A DNA stretch of 64,000 bases from Natrinema zhouii (GTDB lineage Archaea > Halobacteriota > Halobacteria > Halobacteriales > Natrialbaceae). The notes beneath the pieces were generated by a model. That model was not told the origin of the DNA. It saw nothing but the letters and a program-made list of their open reading frames with translations, and did not search any database. Below, piece after piece: positions 44,987 through 54,112 of this stretch. The first letter of the stretch is position 1; each line of letters opens with the position of its first letter. The DNA is taken from NCBI RefSeq assembly GCF_013456555.2, contig NZ_CP084884.1, forward strand, positions 186,001 through 250,000, written 5' to 3'. The translations under genes were made by a program, and so were the position numbers.

Positions 44987-45286
44987 CGCCAGACGAGTCC
45001 GATCCTCAGGACACCCCTACGTTCGATTGAGCTCTCGGTGTCGACGATCCCGTTCCCGACTCGGAGTACTGATCAGGGGAATCACCCAGAACGCGGTGCC
45101 GTGGATGGCAAGCAGATTCCTGGTGACGATCTGCATGAGGTACTCCTCAAGATGGCTCTATTGAAATGCTACTTTTCGGACGTTTTCCAGCGTGAAACAC
45201 ACGCTCACTATACATGCGAACTGACCGACTGTCGCTGAATCGTTACCCTACTCTTTTATGTATTATACAGTAAATACGTCTATCGA

Positions 45287-46504
45287 ATGGCAGCTATCGC
45301 TAACGGGAAGTGGCGTGCACTCATCTTGGTCGGGATTGCGGAGTTGTTTGCGATGACTCTGTGGTTTAGCGGGACAGCAGTCGGCCCGGAACTGGCCGAG
45401 ATGTGGCACCTTTCCGCTGCCGAGACAGCGTGGCTGACCAACGCCGTCCAATTGGGTTTCGTCGTCGGTGCACTGCTGTCGGCAACGCTCACCATCGCTG
45501 ATGTCATCCGACCTAAGTATCTTTTTGCAGGTTCTGCGCTCGCCGGTGCTGGTGCGACGGCACTCATCGCTGGGTTCGTCTCGAGTGGCTTCCCGGCCAT
45601 CGTCCTCCGTTTTGCCACCGGCGTCGCCCTCGCTGGTGTCTATCCGACGGGGATGAAGATGATGGCCGCGTGGTTCGACAAAGGGCGTGGCCTCGCTATC
45701 GGTGTCCTCGTCGGCGCACTCACTGTCGGTTCAGCGTCGCCACATCTCATCCGGGCTGTCGGTGGCATCGGCCAACCCGATCTCGTGCTCTACGGGACCG
45801 CAGGGCTCGCAGCTCTCGGTGGGCTTCTCGTCCTCGCCTACGAAGATGGGCCCTACCAGCCCGAGACGTCCCCATTCGACCCCAGCGCAATCCGGCGTAT
45901 CGTCACCGATCGTAGTGTTATCTTAGCAAACACCGGCTATTTCGGTCACATGTGGGAGCTGTACGCGGTCTGGACATGGATACCGATCTATCTTGCAGCC
46001 AGCCTTGAGGCCAGTAGGACGGCCAACGCGGAACAACTCGCTGCACTCCTGGCATTCGGGACCATCGCAATCGGCGGCGTGGGAGCCTGGCTCGCGGGCT
46101 CGGCTGCTGATCGGTGGGGACGGTCGCTGGTGACGAGCGTCTCAATGGGCATCTCCGGAACCGCCTGTCTTCTCGCCGGTATCGTCTTCGGCTCGTCACT
46201 AGTCATCATCGTCCCGTTCGTCCTTGTCTGGGGGTTCTTCATCGTCGCGGATTCCGCGCAGTTTTCCGCGGCTGTCTCGGAACTGGCCGATGAGAGTTAC
46301 GTCGGCTCTGCACTAACACTTCAGACTGCTATCGGCTTTCTCATCACTATCGCCTCCATCCAGTTGATTCCCATGGTTCAGAACATGGTTGGGTGGCGGT
46401 GGGCCTTCATCCCACTCGTTGTCGGCCCACTCGTGGGGACGGGTGCGATGCTGTGGCTGCGGTCGCTCCCCGAGGCTAACCGACTGGCAGGTGGGCGGGG
46501 ATAA
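45287..46504 (+). CDS. MFS transporter
   Basis: The 405-residue protein has twelve spans with two MFS halves. The first half has the family loop between spans 2 and 3 (LTIADVIRPKYLF) and GVALAGVYPTGMKMMAAWFDKGRGLAIGV, which resembles the NimT/CynX and organic anion groups. The second half contains AGSAADRWGRSLVT, the second copy of the loop motif. An AT-rich TATA-like stretch lies about 27 bases upstream of the ATG. The substrate is unknown, and no enzyme genes are coupled to it. Confidence 0.88.
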   Translation: MAAIANGKWRALILVGIAELFAMTLWFSGTAVGPELAEMWHLSAAETAWLTNAVQLGFVVGALLSATLTIADVIRPKYLFAGSALAGAGATALIAGFVSSGFPAIVLRFATGVALAGVYPTGMKMMAAWFDKGRGLAIGVLVGALTVGSASPHLIRAVGGIGQPDLVLYGTAGLAALGGLLVLAYEDGPYQPETSPFDPSAIRRIVTDRSVILANTGYFGHMWELYAVWTWIPIYLAASLEASRTANAEQLAALLAFGTIAIGGVGAWLAGSAADRWGRSLVTSVSMGISGTACLLAGIVFGSSLVIIVPFVLVWGFFIVADSAQFSAAVSELADESYVGSALTLQTAIGFLITIASIQLIPMVQNMVGWRWAFIPLVVGPLVGTGAMLWLRSLPEANRLAGGRG

Positions 46505-46647
46505 TCCGGAACATTGCCTGTTCTACTGTCCCCTCACACTCGTTTGTTGGCCGAATCGGCACATCGTGGACTCGCTTGGCATGTGATCTTGACATATATC
46601 AGTGAGATTGACCGCCACTCCGTTACCTGCTTGACCTGAATGGACCG

Positions 46648-46905
46648 ATGAACGAAGAAGCTGACAAGACGTCACTGGCACTTGATCCAAGTGAAGATCG
46701 TCCAGGCTTGCTCCACAGCATTCTCGGCTGTTTCAGTGGGCATGAAATTAACCTCTCTTACATTCAATCGCGGCCAACGAAACGCGAACTCGGTGACTAT
46801 TACTTCTACATTGAGGCGGAAACTAATCAGGAAAGCGAGACGTTCGAGAAGGTCCATCAGTGTCTAGAGACGTACGCTACGGTGGATATCTTAGATTCGT
46901 ATTGA
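46648..46905 (+). CDS. Orphan ACT-domain protein (prephenate dehydratase-like regulatory domain)
   Basis: The 85-residue protein is one ACT domain: DRPGLLHSILGCFSGHEINLSYIQSRPTKRELGDYYFYIE, in short pieces, follows the phenylalanine-binding ACT of prephenate dehydratase (usual ESRPS/T, here QSRPT; GxLxxxLxxFxxxxINLxxI). There is no catalytic domain. It may bind an aromatic amino acid and regulate a partner enzyme encoded elsewhere, or be a retained fragment. Length and a clean start and stop argue for a real gene. Confidence 0.75.
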   Translation: MNEEADKTSLALDPSEDRPGLLHSILGCFSGHEINLSYIQSRPTKRELGDYYFYIEAETNQESETFEKVHQCLETYATVDILDSY

Positions 46906-47058
46906 AGTGCGAACCATCTATAGCAGAGTTGGAAGCTCGTCTCGAATCTTACTCTCTGCTAAACTACAGTAAGTTTGACTGCTAGATATGCCAGTATATT
47001 TCTTATACTTACCGATTCGGGGAGTAAAGCAAGAATCCAGATTGTTTCCGATCTCGAT

Positions 47059-47334
47059 TTAGTCGATGTATTGTGATTCCAATTCACGGCGATCCTCGAT
47101 TATTTGCTCTCCCTCGTCTGTAATCGCGTAATAGTTTGTGCGTCTGTCGAGTTGTCCTTTCTCGACAAGCCCTTTGTCGACGACCTCGTCGAGATTGGGA
47201 TACAGTCGCCCGTGGTTGATCTCGTTCTCGTAGTACTTCTCGAGTTCGCCTTTGATCGCGAGACCATATGGATCGCTCTGGCTGGCGATCACGTACAAGA
47301 TATCATGTTGGCGTGGAATATCCTGCCGTGCCAT
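47059..47334 (-). CDS. PadR-family transcriptional regulator
   Basis: The 91-residue winged-helix protein from the ATG at 47334 has the PadR layout: LYVIASQSDPYGLAIKGELEKYY as the first helices, INHGRLYPNLDEVVDKGLVEKG as recognition helix and wing, and YYAITDEGEQIIEDR at the end. The open frame extends to 47460, but that part is only a read-through of an IS605-type end hairpin (KAPSFRAG). Haloarchaeal PadR proteins regulate diverse targets; neighbours give no clear target. Confidence 0.85.
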   Translation of the reverse strand: MARQDIPRQHDILYVIASQSDPYGLAIKGELEKYYENEINHGRLYPNLDEVVDKGLVEKGQLDRRTNYYAITDEGEQIIEDRRELESQYID

Positions 47335-47370
47335 CGAGCGGTGGTTTACGTAGTTGATTGTCAGATTCAT

Positions 47371-47390
47371 CCCCGCCCTAAAGGACGGGG
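47371..47390 (-). repeat. IS200/IS605-type end hairpin (solo)
   Basis: On the minus strand CCCCGTCC TTTA GGGCGGGG forms a stem-loop with seven of eight strong pairs, preceded by AGAAAG and followed by ATGAATCTG. This is the widely recurring end hairpin of IS605/IS1341-type elements. The rest of the element is absent; translation across it gives the phrase KAPSFRAGMNL upstream of the PadR start. Confidence 0.6.
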
Positions 47391-47672
47391 CTTTCTCCTC
47401 TATTCTCCGTAAACCCGCCGCCCCGAACGGTGACGGATCCGCTTCGATCACCAACAGCACTTTTAGCCAACGTCGCCACTTTCCCAGTGAAGCGGGAAAT
47501 TTTGAATATGAACCATCTGCCGTTTCCTGTCTCAGTTCTCTAGTTCTGACGGATCAAGTCGGTACTGTATCATGAGTTCCCAGAGCCAACTGATTTGACT
47601 TCGGTAGCGACGAACAATGCATCGAATAGTCCGAACGTCTGGTTTCGAACGAGGGAAAGCGAAACGTCCATG

Positions 47673-50141
47673 CTACATGAGGTAGAACAGCGGGAAGAGA
47701 ATCACCCAGACGATATCGACGAAGTGCCAGTAGAGCCCGAAGAACTCCACCGGACGGTTGTCCTCGAGGTAAGCGTCGATGCTCACGATTCGGTAGATCA
47801 TGAACGCTGCGATGAGTAGGCCGAAGATGACGTGCAGCGCGTGTAATCCGGTCGTCACGAAATACATCGAGTATTGGAGTTCGGTGAACCAGTAAATACC
47901 GTGAGCGAACTCCTGGCTCCACTCGTAGCCTTTGATGGTGAGGAACGTGAGTCCGAGCAGCAGCGTGACCCCCATCGACGCCAGCAGCCCGCGCTTGTTC
48001 TCGCGTTCGGCCATCACTAGCGCGAGGATGACCGTAAAACTCGAGGTGAGCAGGACGTAGGTGTTGACCAGGCCGATCGTCGCCGACGGTGGCACGGTCT
48101 CGAAGTTACCCCAGCCGGCGTGGATCCGCATGAACACGTATGCCCCGATGACGGCACCGAAGACGACGACGTCCGAAGCCAAGAAGAACCAGATACCGGT
48201 CTTCGTCGTGCCGACCCCCTCGAACGGCCAGCGCTCGGCGATGGCCATCTCGGGTGCATTGAACTCCTCGCGCCCGTACTGGAACAGCGCGATCCCCAAG
48301 ATGCCGACGCCGACGAGCGAGATTATGGGATAGAGAATATTCTCCGATCCAGCGGCCGTACCGGGGAGCTCCGCCCCGCGTGCGGTCGCGAAGTCGGCGA
48401 CGTAGGGAGTCAGCCCCGACAGCCCAAGGAACATGACAAACATGCCGAGCCCGATTCCGAACGGCCAGATACTCGCGTGATCTTCGTGGTCAGCCTCAAG
48501 CGACTCAGCCTCCCCGGTGCGCTCGTGGGCGACCGCACCGCCGTCGGCCGCCGTCGCATCGTCGACGAACTCGAGTTCCCCGCTCGCATAGCTGGGCCGG
48601 TTCGGCCAGTTCTCGAGCGGCGGCGGCGACGTGGTCGCCCACTCGGCGGTCCGCGAGTACGCCCACGGGTTATCGGGCGCATCAGGCCCCGAGATAAAAC
48701 TCTTCGCGAGTGTGATGAACACGAGCAGAACCCCCGTCCCGATGACGAAAGCCCCGACGGTCGCCAGTTGGTGATAGAGTTCCGTCCCCTCGGGATAGTG
48801 GAAGACACGCCTTGGTGTCTCCCACGCGAGGAACATCGGGAAGTACAGCAGGTTGAAGCCGACGAAGTAGACGGCAAAGCTGAGCTTTCCGAGCCGTTCA
48901 TCGTACATTTTGCCGGAGATCTTCGGCCACCAGTAATAGAGGCCGCCGATCAGTGCGGTAACGCCCGCCACCATCACGTAGTGGAAGTGCGCGACGACCC
49001 AGTAGGTGCCCCGGAACTCGTAGTCGAGGACCACTGCACCGAGAAAGACGCCCGTGATGCCGCCGATGATAAACAGGATAAGTGCGCCAAGAGTGAACAG
49101 GAACGGCGTCGTAAAGCGCACGCGACCCTTGACCATGGTATAGATCAGCGCGAAGACTATCAAGTCGAAGGGTAACGAGATACCGATCGTCGTCGCCATG
49201 AACAGCGTCTTGATCGGGAGATTGATCGTCGTCAGAAACATGTGATGCATCCAGACCAAGAAGGACTGCACCGCGACAAGCACCATCGCAATGATAACCC
49301 ACTTTCGGCCGACGATCCGTCGGCCAGTAAACGTTTGGAACGTCTCGAGCATGATTCCTAACGCGGGGAAGAAGACGATGTAGACCTCCGGATGGCCGAA
49401 GAACCAGAAGAGATGCCCCCACAGCAGGCTCGAGCCCTGGTCGGTCGCGAAGTACTGCGTGAGCAGGAGGCGGTCGGTCAACATGAGGATCAGTGCGGCT
49501 AGCAGCGCCGCGAACGCGAATAGCATCATCCAGACGGTCAGGAGGAGACCCCACGTGACCAGCGGCATGTTCCATAGGCCGAGGCCCTCGGCACGACAGC
49601 GGTGGATCGTCGTCAGGAAATTCACCGTACTAAGGGTGGTCGACATGACGAACAGAGTCAGCGCGAGGATCGTCGTATTGCCGCCCATCGTCAGCGTATA
49701 GCCGGGGTTGTAGATCGGCACGTTCAGCGGCGCGTACATGTACCAACCGTTGGCCCACGTCGTCCCCTGGAAGAACGAGAGCAAGACGAGAAGTCCCGAG
49801 AAGAGGAAGAACCAGTAACTCAGCGCGTTCAGGCGCGGAAACGCCATGTCCGTCGACCCGATCTGGAGCGGAACGATGTAGTTCCCGAAGCCGAATCCGA
49901 GCGGCGAGATGAACCAGAACACCATCAACAGCCCGTGGATCGAGACTGACTGATTGTATTCGGTGTTCGTGAGGAGTCCGGTGCCGCCGAACTCCCAGAG
50001 GTGAGCGCGGAATAGTAGCGCGAGGATGCCGCCAGCGACGAGGAAGAACAGCGCCGTCACAGTGTACAGAATTCCAATGTCCTTGTGGTTGGTCGTCACC
50101 AGCCACCGCTTGACACTTGTCTGCGGGGGAAGCTCGCTCAT
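47673..50141 (-). CDS. Fused haem-copper oxidase subunit I-III (CoxA-CoxC)
   Basis: The 822-residue terminal oxidase fuses subunit I (about 1-530) to subunit III (about 600-822). The haem and CuB ligands are visible: SIHGLLMVFW, GHPEVYIVFFPALG with the cross-linked His/Tyr, WMHHMF and VAHFHYVM. The C-terminal part shows the subunit III pattern (TTGLHALHVIFGL, FGLYWHFVDIVWVILFPLFYL). A hydrophilic linker around 540-590 joins the halves. Such fusions are known in archaea and some bacteria. Subunit II is not adjacent. Copper-handling genes at 53315-56545 fit its assembly. Confidence 0.9.
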   Translation of the reverse strand: MSELPPQTSVKRWLVTTNHKDIGILYTVTALFFLVAGGILALLFRAHLWEFGGTGLLTNTEYNQSVSIHGLLMVFWFISPLGFGFGNYIVPLQIGSTDMAFPRLNALSYWFFLFSGLLVLLSFFQGTTWANGWYMYAPLNVPIYNPGYTLTMGGNTTILALTLFVMSTTLSTVNFLTTIHRCRAEGLGLWNMPLVTWGLLLTVWMMLFAFAALLAALILMLTDRLLLTQYFATDQGSSLLWGHLFWFFGHPEVYIVFFPALGIMLETFQTFTGRRIVGRKWVIIAMVLVAVQSFLVWMHHMFLTTINLPIKTLFMATTIGISLPFDLIVFALIYTMVKGRVRFTTPFLFTLGALILFIIGGITGVFLGAVVLDYEFRGTYWVVAHFHYVMVAGVTALIGGLYYWWPKISGKMYDERLGKLSFAVYFVGFNLLYFPMFLAWETPRRVFHYPEGTELYHQLATVGAFVIGTGVLLVFITLAKSFISGPDAPDNPWAYSRTAEWATTSPPPLENWPNRPSYASGELEFVDDATAADGGAVAHERTGEAESLEADHEDHASIWPFGIGLGMFVMFLGLSGLTPYVADFATARGAELPGTAAGSENILYPIISLVGVGILGIALFQYGREEFNAPEMAIAERWPFEGVGTTKTGIWFFLASDVVVFGAVIGAYVFMRIHAGWGNFETVPPSATIGLVNTYVLLTSSFTVILALVMAERENKRGLLASMGVTLLLGLTFLTIKGYEWSQEFAHGIYWFTELQYSMYFVTTGLHALHVIFGLLIAAFMIYRIVSIDAYLEDNRPVEFFGLYWHFVDIVWVILFPLFYLM

Positions 50142-50446
50142 GTAGCGCCACCTCCTGACCGGTATCTCGAGCCGACACTAGTTCGGAACGTGGCAGGGCC
50201 GGTTTCGCCCACGAACCCACGGTCGAAACGGCTTTCGGAACGCGAGATAAGATGCATAGTCAACACTTCCCAATACGATTAAGCATATTATGATGTCCGG
50301 TGCACTTGCAAGCGGTATTTCTCGTGTTTTGGCCCGGCCGCGACCGAATTCGCGGTTATTCCCCTTCAACAGTCCTCAAATAGCACGATGCTGGCCAACA
50401 ATGGGTCGTACAACACTCCCTAGCCCTTGACTTAGCAGAGAAACAG
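50142..50446. other. Intergenic region upstream of the oxidase gene
   Basis: About 305 bases that should contain the oxidase promoter (AT-rich part at 50275-50290). No gene is recognised; a minus-strand frame overlapping the oxidase start lacks features. Confidence 0.4.
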
Positions 50447-50860
50447 ATGGAAGCACAGGACATCGAACCGGTCCTGGACTATGAACTTGTAATCATGGGA
50501 CCGGATGCAGCAGATGTCGTCCGGGACGTGCTGACCAAAATCGAGATTGAAGTCTATCTCGCTGATGATACCGACCGCTGTACGAACGCGTCATGGTCTC
50601 GCCCAGCGATTTTCACCTGAACTATGTTCCAAAACGTTCAAATTACGAAACCCTATTAACCTGGAACTCCGCATCACGGTGATGACCGATACGGTGAGCC
50701 CTAGCCAAACAACTACACGCTCGATGTCCGGATTCTTGACTCCAATGGCGATAGCATCCTACCAGCTTGAGCCAAACCATGACGTACCCGCGAAAATAGA
50801 AGGTAGAGGAAGCACACTCTGGTTCCGAGCGTTCTACTGTCCGCAATGCATAAACAGTTG
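50447..50860 (+). pseudogene. Decayed small gene region
   Basis: The ATG at 50447 opens a 57-codon frame (DIEPVLDYELVIMGPDAADV, VLTKIEIEVYLADD) that stops at 50618. In another frame YERVMVSPSDFHLNYVPK continues, and a third frame further on reads NYTLDVRILDSNGDSIL. These pieces look like coding sequence broken by several shifts. I do not recognise the family. The region ends against the DUF7344-like gene on the other strand. Confidence 0.4.
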
Positions 50861-50861
50861 A

Positions 50862-51167
50862 TTACGGCCACTCGACCGGCAGCTCGTCCGCATTCTCCTC
50901 GAACATCTCGAGGACTGGTTCGATCTGCTCAAACTCCGGGCCTTTCACGACTATGTCCTGCTTCTTCTGCCACTCGATGAATCCCGCATCTTCCAACCGG
51001 GGCAGATGGTTGTGACACATCTCGATTTGGAGCTCCTCCAACTGCTCATCCCCCAACTGTACACCCTCCGGTGTCTGGACCGCAGCTTGCGGATTATGCT
51101 TCGAGAGCGCGACCAGTAGCTCTCGACGATGCTCATCAGCTAATGCTGCCATGATCTCGTCGAGCAT
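50862..51167 (-). CDS. DUF7344-like winged-helix regulator
   Basis: The 101-residue protein begins IMAALADEHRRELLVALSKH, the ArsR-like first helices of small haloarchaeal winged-helix proteins (DUF7344 type). EEMCHNHLPRLEDAGFIEWQ-like residues (here EMCHNHLPRLEDAGFIEWQ) form the recognition helix and wing. No metal or ligand pocket is visible. Haloarchaeal genomes encode many such proteins beside sensory genes, and a HalOD1 and a receiver-domain gene are adjacent here. Confidence 0.8.
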   Translation of the reverse strand: MLDEIMAALADEHRRELLVALSKHNPQAAVQTPEGVQLGDEQLEELQIEMCHNHLPRLEDAGFIEWQKKQDIVVKGPEFEQIEPVLEMFEENADELPVEWP

Positions 51168-51347
51168 ACCTTCAACTATAACCGAAAACAGTGAAGGACC
51201 TTTGGCTGGCTATAACATGTTCTTGCACAATCGTATGTTTTAAAGACTATATATTTGGATAAGCCTATTCATCAAGAAAATGGTAAATATCAGAGCTTTC
51301 CTGTCCATGGCGAAACATGATATGGAGATCAGTGGAGGCTCGAGACA

Positions 51348-51599
51348 ATGACCGGCAGCGATAGCCCTGATACTCCGTTTGAATACGAGTCAGAACAGCC
51401 ACCGAGCCTTGCTGTTGTCAACGCACTTGCCAATCTAGAGGAAGAGGACCCAACAGATCTGAACTATACCCTCTACGACTACATCCATCCCGAAGCACTG
51501 GATACGCTCATCCAGTCTGGCCCTGTTACAGTCACGTTCACCGTCAACCAGTACACGGTTCATATCACAGGATCTGGTACCATTCGGATCACCAGTTGA
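51348..51599 (+). CDS. HalOD1 output-domain protein
   Basis: The 83-residue stand-alone HalOD1 domain: SLAVVNALANLEEEDPTDL, LYDYIHPEALDTLI and VTFTVNQYTVHITGSGTIRI match the haloarchaeal output domain usually found at the end of response regulators or on its own. It probably works in phosphosignalling with receiver domains; a stand-alone receiver lies 48 bases downstream on the other strand. The mechanism of HalOD1 is not known. Confidence 0.85.
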   Translation: MTGSDSPDTPFEYESEQPPSLAVVNALANLEEEDPTDLNYTLYDYIHPEALDTLIQSGPVTVTFTVNQYTVHITGSGTIRITS

Positions 51600-51647
51600 C
51601 CAAGCTACTCAGTAAAGGTCGAGGACTTACCGCAGAAGCTGTGCCCG

Positions 51648-52088
51648 TCAGTCCACTCGCATAACTGCTAACTGAAACTGCTCGAACGATCGAATCACCT
51701 CAACGAACTCGCCAGGGTCAACTGGCTTTTTGAGGACTGCATCTTCGTCTGCATCATGATCAAGGTCACGGGACTCGATCAGGTCTTCCTTCATCCCGGT
51801 CAGGATGACCACTGGGACATGGTCCAACTCGGGGTGGTGTTTGATTTCGTGTAAAACATCTTCACCATCCACCTTCGGCAGATTCAGATCGAGCAATATA
51901 ATGTCTGGTCGAGGTGCGTCGTTGTACTCTCCACGTTGATAGATGAAGTCGAGTACTGACTGGCCATCAGTGACGGCGTTGAGTGTGTTTTCGATGTTCC
52001 CGCCTGAGAAGGTTTCTTCGATGAGGCGAACGTCGCCAGGATTGTCTTCTACCAGCAGTATTACCGCCTCTGATGACCCGTTTCCCAT
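51648..52088 (-). CDS. Stand-alone response regulator receiver (REC) domain
   Basis: The 146-residue single receiver has the acidic pair ILLVEDNPGD, the phosphorylated Asp in IILLDLNLPKVDG, the switch Thr in VVILTGMK and the conserved Lys in VLKKPVDPGEF. The insertion IYQRGEYNDAPRPD before the Asp is typical of Rcp1-type regulators. There is no output domain. It converges with the HalOD1 gene. A histidine kinase is at 32737, but pairing is speculative. Confidence 0.88.
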   Translation of the reverse strand: MGNGSSEAVILLVEDNPGDVRLIEETFSGGNIENTLNAVTDGQSVLDFIYQRGEYNDAPRPDIILLDLNLPKVDGEDVLHEIKHHPELDHVPVVILTGMKEDLIESRDLDHDADEDAVLKKPVDPGEFVEVIRSFEQFQLAVMRVD

Positions 52089-52320
52089 GGTATGATGAAT
52101 TGGACAACTCGATATAAGAGATTTGGTGAGATGCCTAATAGGTATACTTTCGAGTCTTCAACATCGACTGTTGTTTCTATTATCGTTCAGTACACACGTG
52201 TAGTGTACAGTAGATTCACGTGAATGAGTCTCTAAAGAAGAGGATTTCAACAGAGCAGTCCGAGAGGAGACGTGAAATGGCGTCACCCGGATGCGATCAT
52301 CGGTGACTGCCGCATGCTCT

Positions 52321-52496
52321 ATGTTTGATGTCCCCGAGTTCGAAGGAAGAGCGTTTCAAGATGCGTGTCTCCGGGTGATTGCAGACCACGGTGACGAGGT
52401 TGCCCTCGAGATCCTCCGGAGCGTGGTATCGAAACTGATGAGGAACGTGTTCAGGAAGTTGTAGAGATGCTGAGCGAGCAGGCCACGAATGACTAA
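52321..52496 (+). pseudogene. Decayed small helical protein gene
   Basis: An ATG at 52321 opens a 47-codon frame (DVPEFEGRAFQDACLRV, DHGDEVALEILRSVV) that stops at 52462-52464. In another frame ERVQEVVEMLSEQATND follows to a stop at 52494-52496. Both halves look like one small helical protein broken by a frameshift. The family is not recognised. Confidence 0.4.
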
Positions 52497-52796
52497 TCTT
52501 AGATTCGGCTGATTTCCGCCACTATTTGGGTTTTGTACATATTTCACATTATGTAGGTTGTGTAGGCCACATTTGCTTGCCGCCTCTTGATTATCCTCAA
52601 GACCGGGTCCGACCGGTAGTTGTATACAAGTTGAGACTGGCCATTCCAATGCATACGATCTTGTCTGGATCGACTTTGATTAAAGAATCATCGGGTGAAT
52701 CTGTCGTTAGATAATATAGCGAGTCTACCGATGGTATCCTCTTTTCAAATGGAAGACTTCCAAGGGATTCATCACTCTGGTAATCGAGATTATCGG

Positions 52797-53022
52797 CACT
52801 GTCTAGTTAAGCAATTCTGACGTTGAACAGCATTTCAGCATCTGTCACAGCAGCACCGATGAGATCTGTGACCACACTTCTTATGAGACGTTTGCTGAGG
52901 CAGCCGAATTTTCGCTGCTCGTGGAACAAGGATCCTTTCTATCAAATTATAGATAATAATCCCACAATCGATACCGTCACCTCATCGTCGACCTGTCTTG
53001 CGGCTTCCTTATCTAGACAGTG
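52797..53022. repeat. MITE-like element with CACTGTCTAG termini
   Basis: The left end reads CACTGTCTAGTTAAG (52797-52811) and the right end, in reverse complement, CACTGTCTAGATAAG (53008-53022). The ends bound 226 bases without coding capacity. The terminal 10 bases are identical and inverted. The same CACTGTCTA also flanks the IS630 insertion at 25538-25545. This fits a non-autonomous miniature element mobilised by a transposase elsewhere. Confidence 0.6.
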
Positions 53023-53050
53023 ACCATTTAGCAACAACCTCTGAGTAGAA

Positions 53051-53070
53051 AATCCTAACAGTTACTATAG
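53051..53070. repeat. Solo IS630-type terminal repeat
   Basis: These 20 bases match 17 of 20 bases of the right end of the IS630 element (26571-26590), both ending CTAAC-x-GTTACTATAG. No matching left end or transposase is found nearby, so it is a relic of an excised or deleted copy. Confidence 0.55.
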
Positions 53071-53314
53071 TTGTCTACAGATATTGATGTGCCGTTCTGA
53101 CTGGGCTTGGACGGTCTCGTCAGGTTCGATGTGATACCTGTAGTGATGCAGCCATCAAACAGCACTGATTTGTGCCAGCAGTGAGCGGCGAAATCACGGT
53201 TACTATTGCCGGTTGTTTCGACCAAACTGAAGAGGAGAACGGTGAGTTCAACACGAAATCCCTTACTATCCGGGGCGGCTACTTCGACCAGTATCACTTG
53301 CTACTCCCATAGAT

Positions 53315-54103
53315 ATGGACCTATTCACATCCCTTGGCGTCGACGTGCTGTTGTTTCTCGCAATCGGTGTCCTCGCCGGTGCACACTGTATCGGAATGTG
53401 TGGTCCGCTCGTCACCGTTTACGCGAGTCAGATGGATAGCGCCACATCAAATAGCAGTCGTGAAAGTCATCTCACAACCTACGAGGTGCGCCAGCATGCA
53501 CTGTTCAACATCGGACGAACGGCGAGTTATACGCTTCTCGGTGCGGTGTTCGGTGCACTAGGCAGTACGTTGTTTGTGACGACTGCCTCGCTTTCATCTG
53601 TCGTCGAGTTCGTCCGTGGTGGAATCGGTCTCATTATCGGTGGCCTCGTCATGGTCGTCGGGGTATATTACTTACTGGGGCGAACAACTGGTGGTATTCA
53701 CTTACCAGGCCTTGAGCGGATATCTGGCTGGCTTGCGGCACGCGTTGATCGTCTTGCGAACGGCCCTGGTATCGTCGGACTTGGTGCGGTTCACGGACTG
53801 TTACCATGCCCGATCCTCTACCCAGCATTTCTGTATGCGTTTGCGATCGGCTCACCTGCCGGTGGGGCAGTAGCTCTTGGCGCACTTGGACTCGGTACAA
53901 TTCCTGCTGTCTTCGCGTATGGAACCGTCATCGACGCTATCGATGTGGTTCATCGACAACGAGTGCATCGATTGCTTGGGGTTGCGTTCGTCGCCCTCGG
54001 CTACATCCTGCTTGCACATGGATTGATGAGCTTAGGGATTCACCTACCTCACCCTAGATTACCGTTCTATGATGGAATCGAAGTGGCAAATCGTACCAAC
54101 TAG
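53315..54103 (+). CDS. SafE/TauE-like membrane protein (CcoH/copper-handling type)
   Basis: The 262-residue membrane protein has six to seven spans. The first span contains GVLAGAHCIGMCGPLV, the Cys-containing motif of the SafE-type branch found next to copper P-type ATPases, and the later VHGLLPCPILYPAFLYA repeats a GLLPCP motif. It is followed after 9 bases by a copper-type ATPase gene, so they form an operon. The family name (sulfite exporter) is historical; by context it probably helps deliver copper to haem-copper oxidases. The gene continues the same style as the ATPase gene in codon use. Confidence 0.85.
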   Translation: MDLFTSLGVDVLLFLAIGVLAGAHCIGMCGPLVTVYASQMDSATSNSSRESHLTTYEVRQHALFNIGRTASYTLLGAVFGALGSTLFVTTASLSSVVEFVRGGIGLIIGGLVMVVGVYYLLGRTTGGIHLPGLERISGWLAARVDRLANGPGIVGLGAVHGLLPCPILYPAFLYAFAIGSPAGGAVALGALGLGTIPAVFAYGTVIDAIDVVHRQRVHRLLGVAFVALGYILLAHGLMSLGIHLPHPRLPFYDGIEVANRTN

Positions 54104-54112
54104 TAACACACA

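Larger units (their letters stand above)
52089..53314. other. Long non-coding, repeat-rich strip
   Basis: About 1.2 kb without an intact gene, AT-richer than its surroundings. It contains the broken small gene at 52321-52496, the MITE-like element at 52797-53022 and a solo IS630-like end at 53051-53070. The part at 52500-52790 and 53075-53310 shows nothing recognisable; AT-rich sequence before 53315 probably holds the promoter of the SafE-type gene. Confidence 0.5.

Noticed and set aside
48120..49175. Plus-strand open frame of 351 codons opposite the oxidase gene
   Set aside because: Antisense to conserved oxidase sequence, very Arg/Glu/Asp-rich with no recognisable fold.
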